This document shows, piece by piece, positions 25,354 through 34,779 of a DNA stretch of 64,000 nucleotides. The translations under genes were made by a program, and so were the position numbers. The DNA is from VBDM01 sp035651815 (GTDB taxonomy: Bacteria; Pseudomonadota; Gammaproteobacteria; Burkholderiales; SG8-39), in the NCBI GenBank assembly GCA_035651815.1, contig DASRFB010000036.1, forward strand, positions 1 through 64,000, given 5' to 3'. Every line of letters begins with the position of its first letter. Positions within the stretch are counted from its first letter, which is position 1. The notes under the pieces were generated by a model. It was not told the DNA's origin. It saw only the letters and a program-made list of their open reading frames with translations, and searched no databases.

Positions 25354-27141
25354 CTATTTCCGGGACGTGGCGCTCGAGCTCTTCAGCTCGGTGTCGTAGC
25401 CCGGCTGCACGCGCACGTCGATCACGCACACCGCGCCCGCGCGCACCGCGTCGATTCCCTTTCGGATCGCGGGCAGCAGGTCCTTCGTCTCGGTCACCGG
25501 GCCGATGCCCTGGGCGCCTTGCGCGCGCGCCATCGCGGCGAGGTCGATGTCGGGGTCGCCGATGCGCTGCCCGATCCAGCGGTTCTGCACCGGGCGCGAG
25601 CGCTCGATCGCGACGCGCTCCTGGTGCAGCTCGTCGTTGAAGAACGAGCGGTTGTTCGCGACGACGATCAGGCACGGGATTCCGTAGTGCGCCGCGGTCC
25701 ACAGGCCGGTGACGCCCATCAGGAAGTCGCCGTCGCCGGTGATCGCGACCGGGAGCCGTCCGCCACCCTTGAGCGCGAGCGCGGCGCCCACCGTGTTGCC
25801 GACGCTCGCGCCGACGCCGCCCCCGCCTTCGCTGCCGAGGAAGTCCATCGGGTGGCGGAAATGGCGGTAGGCGCCGTTCCAGCCGAGCGGGACGCGCGTG
25901 ATCGAGACGTCGAGCCCTTCGGTGGCGGCGTTGAACGCGTCGGCGAGCGTGCGCAGCGACACGACCTTCGCGTCGGCGGGCGGCAGCCCGGGCTTCGGCT
26001 GCGGCGCCGCGGCGGGCCGCGCCTTCACCGCGGCGAGCAGCAGCGGCACGGCTGCGTCGGGCTCGCACATCATGTAGACGTCGGTGGCGGGCAACCCCTG
26101 GTAATCCATGCTCCAGCCGCGGTGGATGTGCGCGTCGGGCGAGACGTTGATCACCTGGGCGCCGATCGTTTCGCCGCCCCAGGCGGTCTTGAGCGTGCCG
26201 GCGAGGTCGACCGCGTCGAGCGAGAGCACGACGTCGGCCTCGCGGATCATCTTCGCCACCACCGGCGAGTGGAACGCGGACGGCGGCGCGGCGTGCAGCG
26301 GGTGATCGGTCGGGAAGGCCGCCGCGATCTTGATGTCGGTGAAGACGCGCGCCTGCAGCTTCTCGGCGAGCGCGACGCGCTGCTTCCAGCCGGTCTCGCT
26401 CCTCGACACGCGGCCGGCGAGGATCACGGGATGCTTCGCCTGCGACAGCAGCTTCGCCGCCTGCTCGACCAGGTGCGGCGCCGGGATCACGGGATCGGGC
26501 GCGCGGAAGCGCGCGGGATCGGGCACGGGCGGCAGCGCGCCGATCTTCTGCTCCTGCAGCGCGGCGTCGAGATTGATGTACGTCGGGCCGCGCGGCGCAG
26601 TGTTCGCGATCTGCGCGGCGCGCAGCAGCGCCTCGTACGCCGCGAGCGCCGAGCCGGGCTGGTTGTCCCACTTGGTGAAGCCGCGCACGAGCGCGCCCTG
26701 GTCGGTCGCGGTGTGGATCCAGTCGATCCACGGGCGGCGCTTGGCCGCGTCCCACGGGCCGGTCGCGCCGAGCACGAGCATCGGCACGCGGTCGCACCAG
26801 GCGTTGAAGATCGCCATGGTCGCGTGCATCAGGCCGACGTTCGAGTGCACGACCGCGCCCATCATCTTCCCCGAGGCCTTGGTGTAGCCCTGCGCGATAT
26901 GGATCGCCGCCTCCTCGTGCAGGCACAGCAGCATCTGCGGCGCGCTGTTGCCGAGGTAGTTCACGATGCTGTCGTGCAGGCCGCGGTAGCTCGCACCGGG
27001 GTTCAAGGCGAGATACGGGATTTCGAGCGCGCGCAGCATCGCGGCGACCGCGTCGGATCCCCAGAATTCCTTCGGCTCGGCGCCCGCGACCGGCGTCTCC
27101 GAGCGGACTGCGTTGGGGGACAGGTTCTCTTTCGCGTTCAT
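25354..27141 (-). CDS. Thiamine diphosphate-dependent enzyme, acetolactate synthase-like
   Basis: This ThDP-dependent decarboxylase/ligase has 595 residues and the three-domain POX/AHAS fold. The cofactor-activating Glu lies in CLHEEAAIHIAQGYTKASGK near residue 75. The ThDP/Mg2+ motif starts GDGDFLMGVTGLW and ends VVANN about 30 residues later. It has an extended N-terminus (MNAKENLSPNAVRSETP). It is followed by the Bug receptor and preceded by the CobW gene. Substrate unknown; benzoylformate, oxalyl-CoA, sulphoacetaldehyde and acetolactate enzymes all share this fold. Confidence 0.9.
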   Translation of the reverse strand: MNAKENLSPNAVRSETPVAGAEPKEFWGSDAVAAMLRALEIPYLALNPGASYRGLHDSIVNYLGNSAPQMLLCLHEEAAIHIAQGYTKASGKMMGAVVHSNVGLMHATMAIFNAWCDRVPMLVLGATGPWDAAKRRPWIDWIHTATDQGALVRGFTKWDNQPGSALAAYEALLRAAQIANTAPRGPTYINLDAALQEQKIGALPPVPDPARFRAPDPVIPAPHLVEQAAKLLSQAKHPVILAGRVSRSETGWKQRVALAEKLQARVFTDIKIAAAFPTDHPLHAAPPSAFHSPVVAKMIREADVVLSLDAVDLAGTLKTAWGGETIGAQVINVSPDAHIHRGWSMDYQGLPATDVYMMCEPDAAVPLLLAAVKARPAAAPQPKPGLPPADAKVVSLRTLADAFNAATEGLDVSITRVPLGWNGAYRHFRHPMDFLGSEGGGGVGASVGNTVGAALALKGGGRLPVAITGDGDFLMGVTGLWTAAHYGIPCLIVVANNRSFFNDELHQERVAIERSRPVQNRWIGQRIGDPDIDLAAMARAQGAQGIGPVTETKDLLPAIRKGIDAVRAGAVCVIDVRVQPGYDTELKSSSATSRK

Positions 27142-27210
27142 GGGGACTCCGTCGGTGAGCGGTGGCGGGAAGCGCTGCGATTCTCGTTGACGAGGACTTG
27201 ATCGGTCAAT

Positions 27211-28263
27211 CTAGGCGAGCGCGCCGACCGCGGCGAAGAGCGACGCGACCGCCTCGCGCTCGACCCCGCGGGTGATGAAGACCAGGCGCGAGCGCCGCTC
27301 GTCGCTCGACCAGGCTTCGAGCGTCACGGGGGGGTGGAACACGTGCTGCGCGCCTTGCACCACCACGGGGCCGGGCTCGCCCTTCACGTTGATCAGCCCC
27401 TTCACGCGGAGCAGGTCGGGCCCGCGCAGCGACGTGAGCGCCTGCACCGCGGCGTGGAACGAATCCCAGGTGAAGGGCTTGTCGAACCAGAGCACGAACG
27501 AGCGGATCGACGGGTCGTGCAGCGCGCGTGCCGCCTTGCCGAGGTACGCACCCCGGCCGGTGACGTCGGGCGAGCCCGAGGGGGCGAGCCAGCGGCTCAC
27601 TTCGTCGAGGTTCGCGCGCGCGCTCCGCGGCCCGATCGATCGCAGCAGCTCGGGATCCAGCTCGCCGTTCACGGCCTCGGTGCGCGCCGCGTACGGGTTC
27701 ATGGACTCGAGGCGGTCGTGCAGCGCCGCGACGGTCGCGGGCGGCGCGAGGTCGGTCTTCGTGATCACGATGCGGTCCGCGACTGCGACCTGGCGCGGCG
27801 CCTCCGGCGCCGTGTCGAGGGTCGCCGCGCCGTTCACGGCGTCGACCAGCGTGACCACGCCGTCGAGGCGATATTGCGCGCCGAGCAGCCCGTCGCTCTG
27901 CAGCGTGTGCAGCACGGGAACCGGGTCGGCGAGGCCGGTCGTCTCGACGAACACGCGGTCGAAGTCGATCACCTCGCCCGCGCGGCGCCGGATGAAGAGC
28001 TCGCGCAGCGTCTCCTGCAGGTCGGTGCGCACCGCGCAGCACAGGCACCCGTTCGCGAGCAGCGTCATCGATTCGGAGGACTGCGCGACCAGCTCGTGGT
28101 CGATGCCGACCTCGCCCAGCTCGTTGATGATGACCGCGGCCTTGTTCATTCCCGGGTCGCGCAGCAGGCGGCGCAGCAATGTCGTCTTGCCGCTGCCGAG
28201 AAACCCCGTGATCAGGGTGACGGGCAGCTTGCCGGCGAGCGGGTCGCGGCCGGCCGACGCCAT
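27211..28263 (-). CDS. CobW/COG0523 family GTP-binding metallochaperone
   Basis: This 350-residue G3E GTPase has Walker A ITGFLGSGKTTLL (about 18-30) and the metal-binding motif GCLCCAVR (CxCC, about 72-79). It also has ETTGLADP, the base-recognition motif ITKTDL and a C-terminal CobW_C domain. COG0523 proteins deliver metals (Zn, Co, Fe) to client enzymes. Its ATG overlaps the stop of the LVIVD-repeat gene, so the two are coupled. A client metalloenzyme nearby, or the LVIVD protein, is plausible, but the metal is unknown. Confidence 0.93.
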   Translation of the reverse strand: MASAGRDPLAGKLPVTLITGFLGSGKTTLLRRLLRDPGMNKAAVIINELGEVGIDHELVAQSSESMTLLANGCLCCAVRTDLQETLRELFIRRRAGEVIDFDRVFVETTGLADPVPVLHTLQSDGLLGAQYRLDGVVTLVDAVNGAATLDTAPEAPRQVAVADRIVITKTDLAPPATVAALHDRLESMNPYAARTEAVNGELDPELLRSIGPRSARANLDEVSRWLAPSGSPDVTGRGAYLGKAARALHDPSIRSFVLWFDKPFTWDSFHAAVQALTSLRGPDLLRVKGLINVKGEPGPVVVQGAQHVFHPPVTLEAWSSDERRSRLVFITRGVEREAVASLFAAVGALA

Positions 28264-29501
28264 CAGATGTTCATCTCCAGCGCGTAGAGGCCGCCGATGA
28301 AGCGGTCCACCGTGAAGACGATGCCGCGGTCGTCGACGTAGACGTCGTTCAGCTGCGCCGAGCCGACGGGCGAGCCCGCCGGCGTGCCCGGGACGTAATA
28401 CGCGACCTCCTGCGGCTGGTACGGGTTGCCGACGTCGAAGGCGCGCACGCCGCCCGAGAAGAACGTGCCGACGACGATCTCCTGCGAGCGCCACGACCCG
28501 GGCACCGGCAGGTTCTCGTGCAGGTTGTGCGCGCCGAAGCGGCCGCCGCGCTGGGTGAAGGTCTCGTGCGGCGGCAGCGGGAAGGTGCTGATCGGCACCG
28601 GGTTCCTCTCCTCGCGCGCGTCGACCACCCAGACGAGCTTGGGCCAGTCGGCGCCGTCGTTCTTGATGCACTCGTCGGAGACGATCAGGAGCCCCCGGTC
28701 GAGCAGCGGCATCACCGTGTGGCAGAACCCGTTGTAAGGCGGCGAGTAGCGCCAGTTGGAGACGAGCTTCGGCCGCGACTTGTCGGCGATGTCGAGGATC
28801 ACGGCGCCGCCGTCGATGTAGCCGACGTAGGCGCGGTCGGGGCGCTCGGGGTAGACGTTGGTGTTGTGCGCGCGGTAGCCGGCGTCGATCTTCGGCAGGC
28901 GCGCGGGCGGCGGCACGTCGTCGCCCACGCGCGTGCCCGGGAACCACCAGCGCCCGACCTCGCGCGGGCTCGACGTGTTCTTCACGTCGACAATGCGGTA
29001 GCACTGGTCGTCGTTCGGATGCGTCGGCTGGAAGTCGGCCGCGCCGGCCGCCATGTGGATGTACTCGCCGTCGACGAACCACACCGCGTGCACCCCGCGC
29101 GAATGCGGGCCGGAGCAGTCGAAGTGCGAGATCAGCCGCGGCTTCTCCGGCTCGGAGATGTCGAACAGCTCGAAGCCCGCGGGCTTCAGGCCGACGTCCT
29201 TCGTCTGGTAGGCGACCGCCATGACGTCGCCGACCACGTCGAGCGAGTTCGAGCGCACTTTCGCGTGCGGCAGCTCCGTCTGCACGACGACGTGCGGCTT
29301 GCGCGGATCGGTGACGTCGACCGCGGTGAAGTTCTTCGGCGCCGACTCGTGCGCGAGCCACAGGATGCGCCGCCCGCGCGTGAGCTGCATGCCCATGCCC
29401 TCGCCGATGCCGCCGAATCCCTGAAGCTCGTGGTGCGAGAGGAGGCGCATGTTGAGCGCGAGCGTCTGGTCCGCTCGCGGTCCGATTCGGGTCGAAGGCA
29501 T
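28263..29501 (-). CDS. LVIVD-repeat beta-propeller protein
   Basis: The 412-residue product (start chosen at 29501; an ATG at 29585 would add 28 unlikely residues) contains repeats of the LVIVD type. Examples are NFTAVDVTDPRKPHVV, GFELFDISEPEKPRLIS and AVILDIADKSRPKLVS. Such repeats build a beta-propeller. Many conserved His and Asp residues occur (HSRGVHAVW, YRAHNTNVYPERP, NGFCHTVMP, RFGAHNLHENL), which could bind a metal. No signal peptide is obvious. The 4-bp overlap with the CobW-family gene suggests that metal loading of this protein may be the chaperone's job, which is an inference. Confidence 0.82.
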   Translation of the reverse strand: MPSTRIGPRADQTLALNMRLLSHHELQGFGGIGEGMGMQLTRGRRILWLAHESAPKNFTAVDVTDPRKPHVVVQTELPHAKVRSNSLDVVGDVMAVAYQTKDVGLKPAGFELFDISEPEKPRLISHFDCSGPHSRGVHAVWFVDGEYIHMAAGAADFQPTHPNDDQCYRIVDVKNTSSPREVGRWWFPGTRVGDDVPPPARLPKIDAGYRAHNTNVYPERPDRAYVGYIDGGAVILDIADKSRPKLVSNWRYSPPYNGFCHTVMPLLDRGLLIVSDECIKNDGADWPKLVWVVDAREERNPVPISTFPLPPHETFTQRGGRFGAHNLHENLPVPGSWRSQEIVVGTFFSGGVRAFDVGNPYQPQEVAYYVPGTPAGSPVGSAQLNDVYVDDRGIVFTVDRFIGGLYALEMNI

Positions 29502-29642
29502 CGAAGAGGGTCCTCTGAGATTGGCCGGCGCGCCGCGACCGCGGCGCGAAGGTGCAAGGTTAGCGGCCCGGCGCCGCCCGCGCAACGCTTCGGGTATGAT
29601 CGAAGCTGATCCAGGACGCCGGGATCAAGCCCGAATGACGGA

Positions 29643-30536
29643 TCAGCGGCGGCCGCGGATCTTCGAGTAGAGCTCGACCGGGACGAGCGACATGTCCGCG
29701 CCGCCGCGACCTTCGCGCGCGGCCGCTTCGTAGCACTCGAGCGCGCGAGCGCTCACGGGCAGCTCGACGCCGAGCGCGGCGGCTTCCTCGATCATCGCGA
29801 CGAGGTCCTTGCGCGCGAGCTCGACGTCGGAGGCGACGGGGCCCGGCGCCCCGCCTTTCATCACGGCCGCGATGGCGGGCCCGCGGCCCTTCACCGCGTT
29901 GTTGCCGCCCGAGGTGTCGGCCATGATGTCCATCAATCGCGTCGGATCAATGTCGAGCCGCCCGCACAGCGCGAGCGCCTCGCCGAGCGCCTGCCAGTAG
30001 ACCAGCAGCGGCAGATTGATCGCGAGCTTCACCGTCGCGCCCGCGCCCACGGGGCCGACGTGCTCCACCCGGCGGCACAGCTGCTCGAGCAGCGGCTTCG
30101 CCCTGGCGACGTCGGCGGCCTCGCCGCCGACGAAACCGAACAACTTGCCCTCGCGCGCGGGGCCGACCGTGCCGCCGACGGGGCACTCGACGAACGCGGC
30201 GCCGGCCGCTTTCACTTTCGGCGCGAGCGCGCGCTGCGCGTCGGGCCGCACCGTGCTCATCTCGACGAAGACCTTGCCCGCGGGCTCGCCGTGAAGCAGC
30301 CCCTGCAGTCCTTCGTACGCCGCGGTGATCGCCTGCGCATCGGAGAGAATCGAGATGACCGCCTCGGAGCGCGTGGCGACCGCGGCGGGCGTGGCCGCCG
30401 CCGTCGCGCCCGCGGCGACCAGCGGACGCGTCTTGTCGGGCGTGCGGTTCCAGACGGTGACCTCGTGTCCGAGCCCGAGCAGCCGCGTGGTGAGCGCCGC
30501 TCCCATCCTGCCGATGCCGACTACGCCGACCTTCAT
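29643..30536 (-). CDS. NAD(P)-dependent beta-hydroxyacid dehydrogenase family protein
   Basis: This belongs to the 3-hydroxyisobutyrate/tartronate semialdehyde dehydrogenase family. The ATG at 30536 follows a perfect GGAGG site and gives 297 residues, starting with the Rossmann motif MKVGVVGIGRMGAAL. The substrate motif is ECPVGGTVGPAREGKLF, and the catalytic Lys lies in GATVKLAINLPLL (about residue 168). It is the first gene of the minus-strand group that continues to the Bug receptor, and is divergent from the CocE-type gene. A second member of this family lies at 43459. Confidence 0.92.
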   Translation of the reverse strand: MKVGVVGIGRMGAALTTRLLGLGHEVTVWNRTPDKTRPLVAAGATAAATPAAVATRSEAVISILSDAQAITAAYEGLQGLLHGEPAGKVFVEMSTVRPDAQRALAPKVKAAGAAFVECPVGGTVGPAREGKLFGFVGGEAADVARAKPLLEQLCRRVEHVGPVGAGATVKLAINLPLLVYWQALGEALALCGRLDIDPTRLMDIMADTSGGNNAVKGRGPAIAAVMKGGAPGPVASDVELARKDLVAMIEEAAALGVELPVSARALECYEAAAREGRGGADMSLVPVELYSKIRGRR

Positions 30537-30642
30537 ACCGCCTCCAGCCGGGTTGACACGCCCGGGCGCCGTAGAGTGAAATGAAGGCGCCAATCATAGC
30601 AACTTCACCCCCTCGTCAGCCTTACACCACGGAGGACAGGCG

Positions 30643-32388
30643 ATGAGTTCGCCCAAGAGCGAGCTCCGCGACGGCATGCGCATCGACTGGGACGTCACGA
30701 TCCGCATGGACGACGGGCTCGAGCTGCGCGCCGACGTGTTCCGTCCCGACGACGGCGCGCGTCATCCCGTGATCCTCAGCTACGGTCCCTACGCCAAGGG
30801 CCTCGCGTTCCAGGAAGGCTACCCGTCGGCGTGGCAGCGCATGGTCGCCGAGCATCCCGACGTCGCGTACGGATCGTCGAACCAGTACCAGAGCTGGGAA
30901 GTGGTCGACCCGGAGAAATGGGTGCCCGACGGCTATGCCTGCGTGCGCGTCGACTCGCGCGGCGCGGGCCGCTCGCCGGGCGTCATCGATCACTTCTCGC
31001 CGCGCGAGACGAAGGACTTCTACGACTGCATCGAGTGGGCCGGCGTGCAGCCGTGGTCGAACGGCAAGGTCGGCCTGAACGGGATCTCCTACTACGGCAT
31101 CAACCAGTGGCACGTCGCGTCGCTGCAGCCGCCGCACCTCGCCGCGATGTGCATCTGGGAAGGCGCGGCCGACTGGTACCGCGACATGACCCACCACGGC
31201 GGGATCCTCTCCACGTTCTGGGCCAACTGGTACGACATGCAGGTGAAGACCGTGCAGTACGGGCTCGGCGAGCGCGGGCCGCGGAGCCGGGTGACCGGGG
31301 CGCTCGTCTGCGGCGACGAGACGCACTCCGATTCGCAGCTGTACGAGAACCGCGCCGACTTCGGCGAGGACATCCTCGCGCACCCGCTCGACGACGACTA
31401 TCACAAGGCGCGCTCGCCGGTATGGGACAAGGTGACGGCGCCGTTCCTCTCGGCGGCGAACTGGGGCGGCCAGGGACTGCATCCCCGCGGCAACTTCGAG
31501 GGCTTCGTGCGCGCCGCTTCGAAACACAAGTGGCTCGAGGCGCACGGCATCGAGCACTGGACGCACTTCTACACCGACTACGGCGTGTCGCTGCAGAAGC
31601 GCTTCTTCGCGCGGTTCCTGAAGGGCGACGCGCGCGCCTGGCCCGACGCGCCGCGCGTGCGCCTGCAGGTGCGCCATATCGATCGTTTCGTGGCCCGCGA
31701 GGAGAACGAATGGCCGATCGCGCGCACCGAGTGGAGGCGGCTGTACCTCGATCCCGCGGCGCAGGCGCTGGCGCCCGAGGCGCCGAAGGCGCCGGGCAGC
31801 GTCTCCTACGCCGCGCTCGGCGAAGGCCTGACCTTCGTCTCGGCGCCGCTCGAGCGCGAGACCGAGATCACGGGCCCGCTCGCGGCGCGCCTGTTCCTCT
31901 CGTCGTCGACGACCGACGCGGACGTGTTCCTCGTGTTCCGCGTGTTCAGCGCCGACCTGCGCGAGGTCGTGTTCCAGGGGGCGATCGACCCGCACACGCC
32001 CGTCGCGCAGGGCTGGCTGCGCGCGTCGCACCGCAAGCTCGACGCGAAGCTCTCGACCCCCTACCGGCCCTACCACGCGCACGACGAGGTCCAGCCGCTC
32101 GCGCCGGGCAAGCCCGTGCAGCTCGACGTCGAGATCTGGCCGACGTCGATCGTCGTGCCGGCGGGACACCGGCTCGCGCTCAGCGTGCGCGGGCGCGACT
32201 ACGAATGGCAGAAGTCGACCGGCGCGCGCCTGTCCAACTTCAAGAACGAGCTGCGCGGCTGCGGGCCGTTTCTGCACGACGATCCGCGCGACCGGCCGGC
32301 GAAGATCTTCGGCGGCACCAATACGCTCCACTTCGGGCCCGGGCAGGAGGCGTACGTGCTCGTGCCCGTCGTGCCCCCGAAGCGCTGA
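30643..32388 (+). CDS. CocE/NonD family hydrolase (X-Pro dipeptidyl-peptidase-like)
   Basis: This 581-residue serine hydrolase has an alpha/beta-hydrolase N-terminal domain and a C-terminal jelly-roll domain. The nucleophile motif is GISYYG (Ser149). ARG-type sequence YACVRVDSRGAGRSPG precedes it, and a candidate catalytic His lies in GIEHWTHFYTDYG. The C-terminal domain shows GHRLALSVRGRDYEW. Family members cleave esters (cocaine esterase), beta-lactams or peptides. A CGGAGGACAGG ribosome-binding site precedes the ATG. It begins the plus-strand operon leading to the ABC importer. Confidence 0.92.
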   Translation: MSSPKSELRDGMRIDWDVTIRMDDGLELRADVFRPDDGARHPVILSYGPYAKGLAFQEGYPSAWQRMVAEHPDVAYGSSNQYQSWEVVDPEKWVPDGYACVRVDSRGAGRSPGVIDHFSPRETKDFYDCIEWAGVQPWSNGKVGLNGISYYGINQWHVASLQPPHLAAMCIWEGAADWYRDMTHHGGILSTFWANWYDMQVKTVQYGLGERGPRSRVTGALVCGDETHSDSQLYENRADFGEDILAHPLDDDYHKARSPVWDKVTAPFLSAANWGGQGLHPRGNFEGFVRAASKHKWLEAHGIEHWTHFYTDYGVSLQKRFFARFLKGDARAWPDAPRVRLQVRHIDRFVAREENEWPIARTEWRRLYLDPAAQALAPEAPKAPGSVSYAALGEGLTFVSAPLERETEITGPLAARLFLSSSTTDADVFLVFRVFSADLREVVFQGAIDPHTPVAQGWLRASHRKLDAKLSTPYRPYHAHDEVQPLAPGKPVQLDVEIWPTSIVVPAGHRLALSVRGRDYEWQKSTGARLSNFKNELRGCGPFLHDDPRDRPAKIFGGTNTLHFGPGQEAYVLVPVVPPKR

Positions 32389-32408
32389 TTCCACCTCGAG
32401 GAGGCCTC

Positions 32409-33071
32409 ATGGCGATGAAGCTCTACGGTTTCTGGCGCTCGCTCGCGACCTACCGCGTGCGCGCCGCGCTCGCGCTGAAGGGCGTGCGCTTCGAAGAGAT
32501 CTCGATCAACCTGATGCAGGGCAAGCAGCACACCGACGAGTACAAGGCGGTAAACCCGCAGAGCGTGCTGCCCGCGCTGGTGGTCGACGGCGGGACGCCG
32601 CTGTTCGAGTCGATGGCGATCCTCGAGTACATCGAGGAGACGCATCCGAAGCCCGCGCTCTTGCCCGCGGACGCGCCCGGGCGCGCGCGCGTGCGCGGCC
32701 TCGCGCAGATCGTGGTCGCCGACGGCCACCCGCTGGTCGTGCCGCGCATCCGCAATTATCTCGAGCGCGAGATGCGCCAGGACGAGCCCGCGCGCAACCG
32801 CTGGCTCGCGCACTGGACCGCCGAGGCGCTGCGCGCCTTCGAGGCGCACCTCGCGCGCGAGCGCGAGACCGGGCGCTACTGCCACGGCGACTCGCCGAGC
32901 TTCGCCGACATCTGCCTCGCCTCGCAGATGTTCGGCGCGAAGTTCTTCAACGTCGACACGGGCGCGTTCCCGACCGCCTCGCGCATCTTCGCCGAGTGCA
33001 TGAAGCTCGAGGCCTTCGACCGCTCGCAGCCGCTCAAGCAGCCCGACGCGCCCGCGACCCCGGCCCATTGA
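32409..33071 (+). CDS. Glutathione S-transferase, maleylacetoacetate isomerase-like
   Basis: The 220-residue product has a thioredoxin-like N-terminal domain (NPQSVLPALVVDGG, then FESMAILEYIEE) and an all-helical C-terminal domain. It most resembles zeta-class GSTs such as maleylacetoacetate or maleylpyruvate isomerase. The usual SSxSxRVR start appears as SLATYRVRAALALKGV, so the catalytic serine context is slightly changed. GAGGAGG precedes the ATG. In a window with a gentisate-like dioxygenase, cis-trans isomerisation of a ring-cleavage product is an attractive role. Confidence 0.87.
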   Translation: MAMKLYGFWRSLATYRVRAALALKGVRFEEISINLMQGKQHTDEYKAVNPQSVLPALVVDGGTPLFESMAILEYIEETHPKPALLPADAPGRARVRGLAQIVVADGHPLVVPRIRNYLEREMRQDEPARNRWLAHWTAEALRAFEAHLARERETGRYCHGDSPSFADICLASQMFGAKFFNVDTGAFPTASRIFAECMKLEAFDRSQPLKQPDAPATPAH

Positions 33072-33931
33072 AGACCGCGCTCGTCTCGATCCCGACCGAC
33101 TCGATCCCGCTCGACGGGGCGTGGTACGAGCCCGACGGGTCCGACTCGTTTGCGAACGCGGCGGGCGCCGTGCTGCTCTTCCACGGCAACACGATGAACT
33201 TCTACACCGGCGCGCCGCGCTTCCTGCCTCCGCGGCTCGTGCAGCTCGGCTTCTCGTGCCTAGCGTTCAACCGCCGCGGCCACGACATCCTCGCGATCCG
33301 CGACAGCCGCGCGGCCGAGGGCGCGGCGTTCCAGACGACGCGCCAGGCGATCGCCGACAACGCCATCGCGGCGCGCTGGCTCGCCGCGCGCGGCTTTCCC
33401 GACCCGGTCGTCATCGGCCATTCGAACGGCGGCATGCTCGCCGTGCGCCACGTCGCCGACCATCCGCGCACGCGCGCGCTGGTGCTGCTCTCGGCGCACT
33501 GCGGCGGGCGGAGCATGGTCCCGCTCGCGTCCGCCGCGGGGCTGCTCGCCCGCGACCGTCTCGGGGAAATCACCGAGCAGGCCCGGAGAATGGCGGGCGA
33601 AGGCCGGGGCCGGGAGCTGCTGCTTCTCCCCGGATGGTGGTACGCGATCACGGCCGAGAGCTTCCTCGACCTGCTGACCGAGGTGCCCGACGTGCTCGAG
33701 CTCGCGCCCGCGATCCGCTGCCCGACGCTGTACCTGCGCGGGGACCGCGAGCCGCGCGAGCTCTATCCCGCGGAGGCCTTCGCGCGCGCGAGCGGCGGCC
33801 CGTGCTCGGTCGAGATCGTCGGCGACTGCGACCACTTCTACCGGGGACGCGAGGTCGCCGTGGCCGACGTCGTGTGCGGCTGGCTCGCGCGCACGCTCGC
33901 GCTGTCGCGCGCCGACGCCGAGGCGCCTTGA
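33068..33931 (+). CDS. Alpha/beta hydrolase with TTG start
   Basis: The 287-residue product is an alpha/beta hydrolase: oxyanion region LLFHGNTMNFYTGAP, nucleophile GHSNGGML (about residue 120), acid in LRGDREPRE and histidine in GDCDHFYRG. The start chosen is a TTG overlapping the GST stop in TTGA. The upstream in-frame ATG (32996) lies inside the GST gene. The coupling implies that GST and hydrolase act on the same compound, as isomerase and hydrolase do after ring cleavage. Confidence 0.87.
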   Translation: MKTALVSIPTDSIPLDGAWYEPDGSDSFANAAGAVLLFHGNTMNFYTGAPRFLPPRLVQLGFSCLAFNRRGHDILAIRDSRAAEGAAFQTTRQAIADNAIAARWLAARGFPDPVVIGHSNGGMLAVRHVADHPRTRALVLLSAHCGGRSMVPLASAAGLLARDRLGEITEQARRMAGEGRGRELLLLPGWWYAITAESFLDLLTEVPDVLELAPAIRCPTLYLRGDREPRELYPAEAFARASGGPCSVEIVGDCDHFYRGREVAVADVVCGWLARTLALSRADAEAP

Positions 33932-34006
33932 ATCCCGCGCTTCCATGATTGCGCGCGGTTCCGATAAACTCCTACCGTCCCGCCGCACCCGCACGAGGAT
34001 CGCTCC

Positions 34007-34744
34007 ATGGCCCGGGTAGACATCGTCGATCGTTCCAGCCTGATGCAGGGGCTTTACCGGGAGCTCGCGCTCGACCCGAAGGCGACCGCGGTGGTCACGG
34101 TCGACATGCACCGCGGCCACCTCGACATGGACGTCGCGACCATGCCCGCCAAGCCCGAGGACGCGAAGCGAGTGATCCGAAACGCGCAAGCCGCTCTCGA
34201 CGCCGCCCGCGCCCGCGGAATCCCGGTCATCCACGTGATCCTCGTCTACCGCCGCATTCCCGGCCTGGGCAGCGAAGGCATGACCTCGCCCTTCTGGCGC
34301 GCGCTGCACGCCGCGCAGGCCGAGAACGACCGCCTGGTGCCGGGCAGGAAGAGCACGGTGCGCGAGCACAACATCGAGGGCTCGCCCGGCACGCAGATCA
34401 TCCCCGAGCTCTACCGGCCCGGCGACTACGTGATCGACAACAAGAAGCGGCTCGACTGCTTCTACGGCACCGACTTGCGTCAGCTGCTCGAGACGCTGGG
34501 CGCGAAGAACGTGGTGCTGATGGGGATCAACACGAACACCTGCGTGCTGAACACCTCGTTCACCGCGTTCAACTACGACTACCGGGTGGTGGTGCTGTCC
34601 GACTGCGTCGCCAGCATGTACGGCGACGACCTGCACGTGCTGGGGCTGCAGAACGTCGCGCGCTGCCTGGGATGGGTCGTCACCAACGAGCAGTTCTTCG
34701 AGAAGATCGGCGCGGCGTCCGAGGCGCACGCGCTGGCGAAATAG
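34007..34744 (+). CDS. Isochorismatase-family cysteine hydrolase
   Basis: This 245-residue hydrolase has the isochorismatase/nicotinamidase fold. The triad appears as Asp in VTVDMHRGHLD (about residue 33), Lys in DNKKRLDCFYGTD, and the nucleophilic Cys in GINTNTCVLNTSF (about residue 178). Family members hydrolyse amides (biuret, N-carbamoylsarcosine) or isochorismate. It lies 35 bp before the ABC-importer binding-protein gene, suggesting that it hydrolyses the imported compound or a product of it. Confidence 0.91.
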   Translation: MARVDIVDRSSLMQGLYRELALDPKATAVVTVDMHRGHLDMDVATMPAKPEDAKRVIRNAQAALDAARARGIPVIHVILVYRRIPGLGSEGMTSPFWRALHAAQAENDRLVPGRKSTVREHNIEGSPGTQIIPELYRPGDYVIDNKKRLDCFYGTDLRQLLETLGAKNVVLMGINTNTCVLNTSFTAFNYDYRVVVLSDCVASMYGDDLHVLGLQNVARCLGWVVTNEQFFEKIGAASEAHALAK

Positions 34745-34779
34745 CGGCACCACCCATTACGACAAAGGAGGGACCAGCA

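Noticed and set aside
30553..30577. TTGACA element upstream of the CocE-type gene
   Set aside because: The best -10 candidate (TAGAGT) is only 13 bp away and matches at four of six bases.
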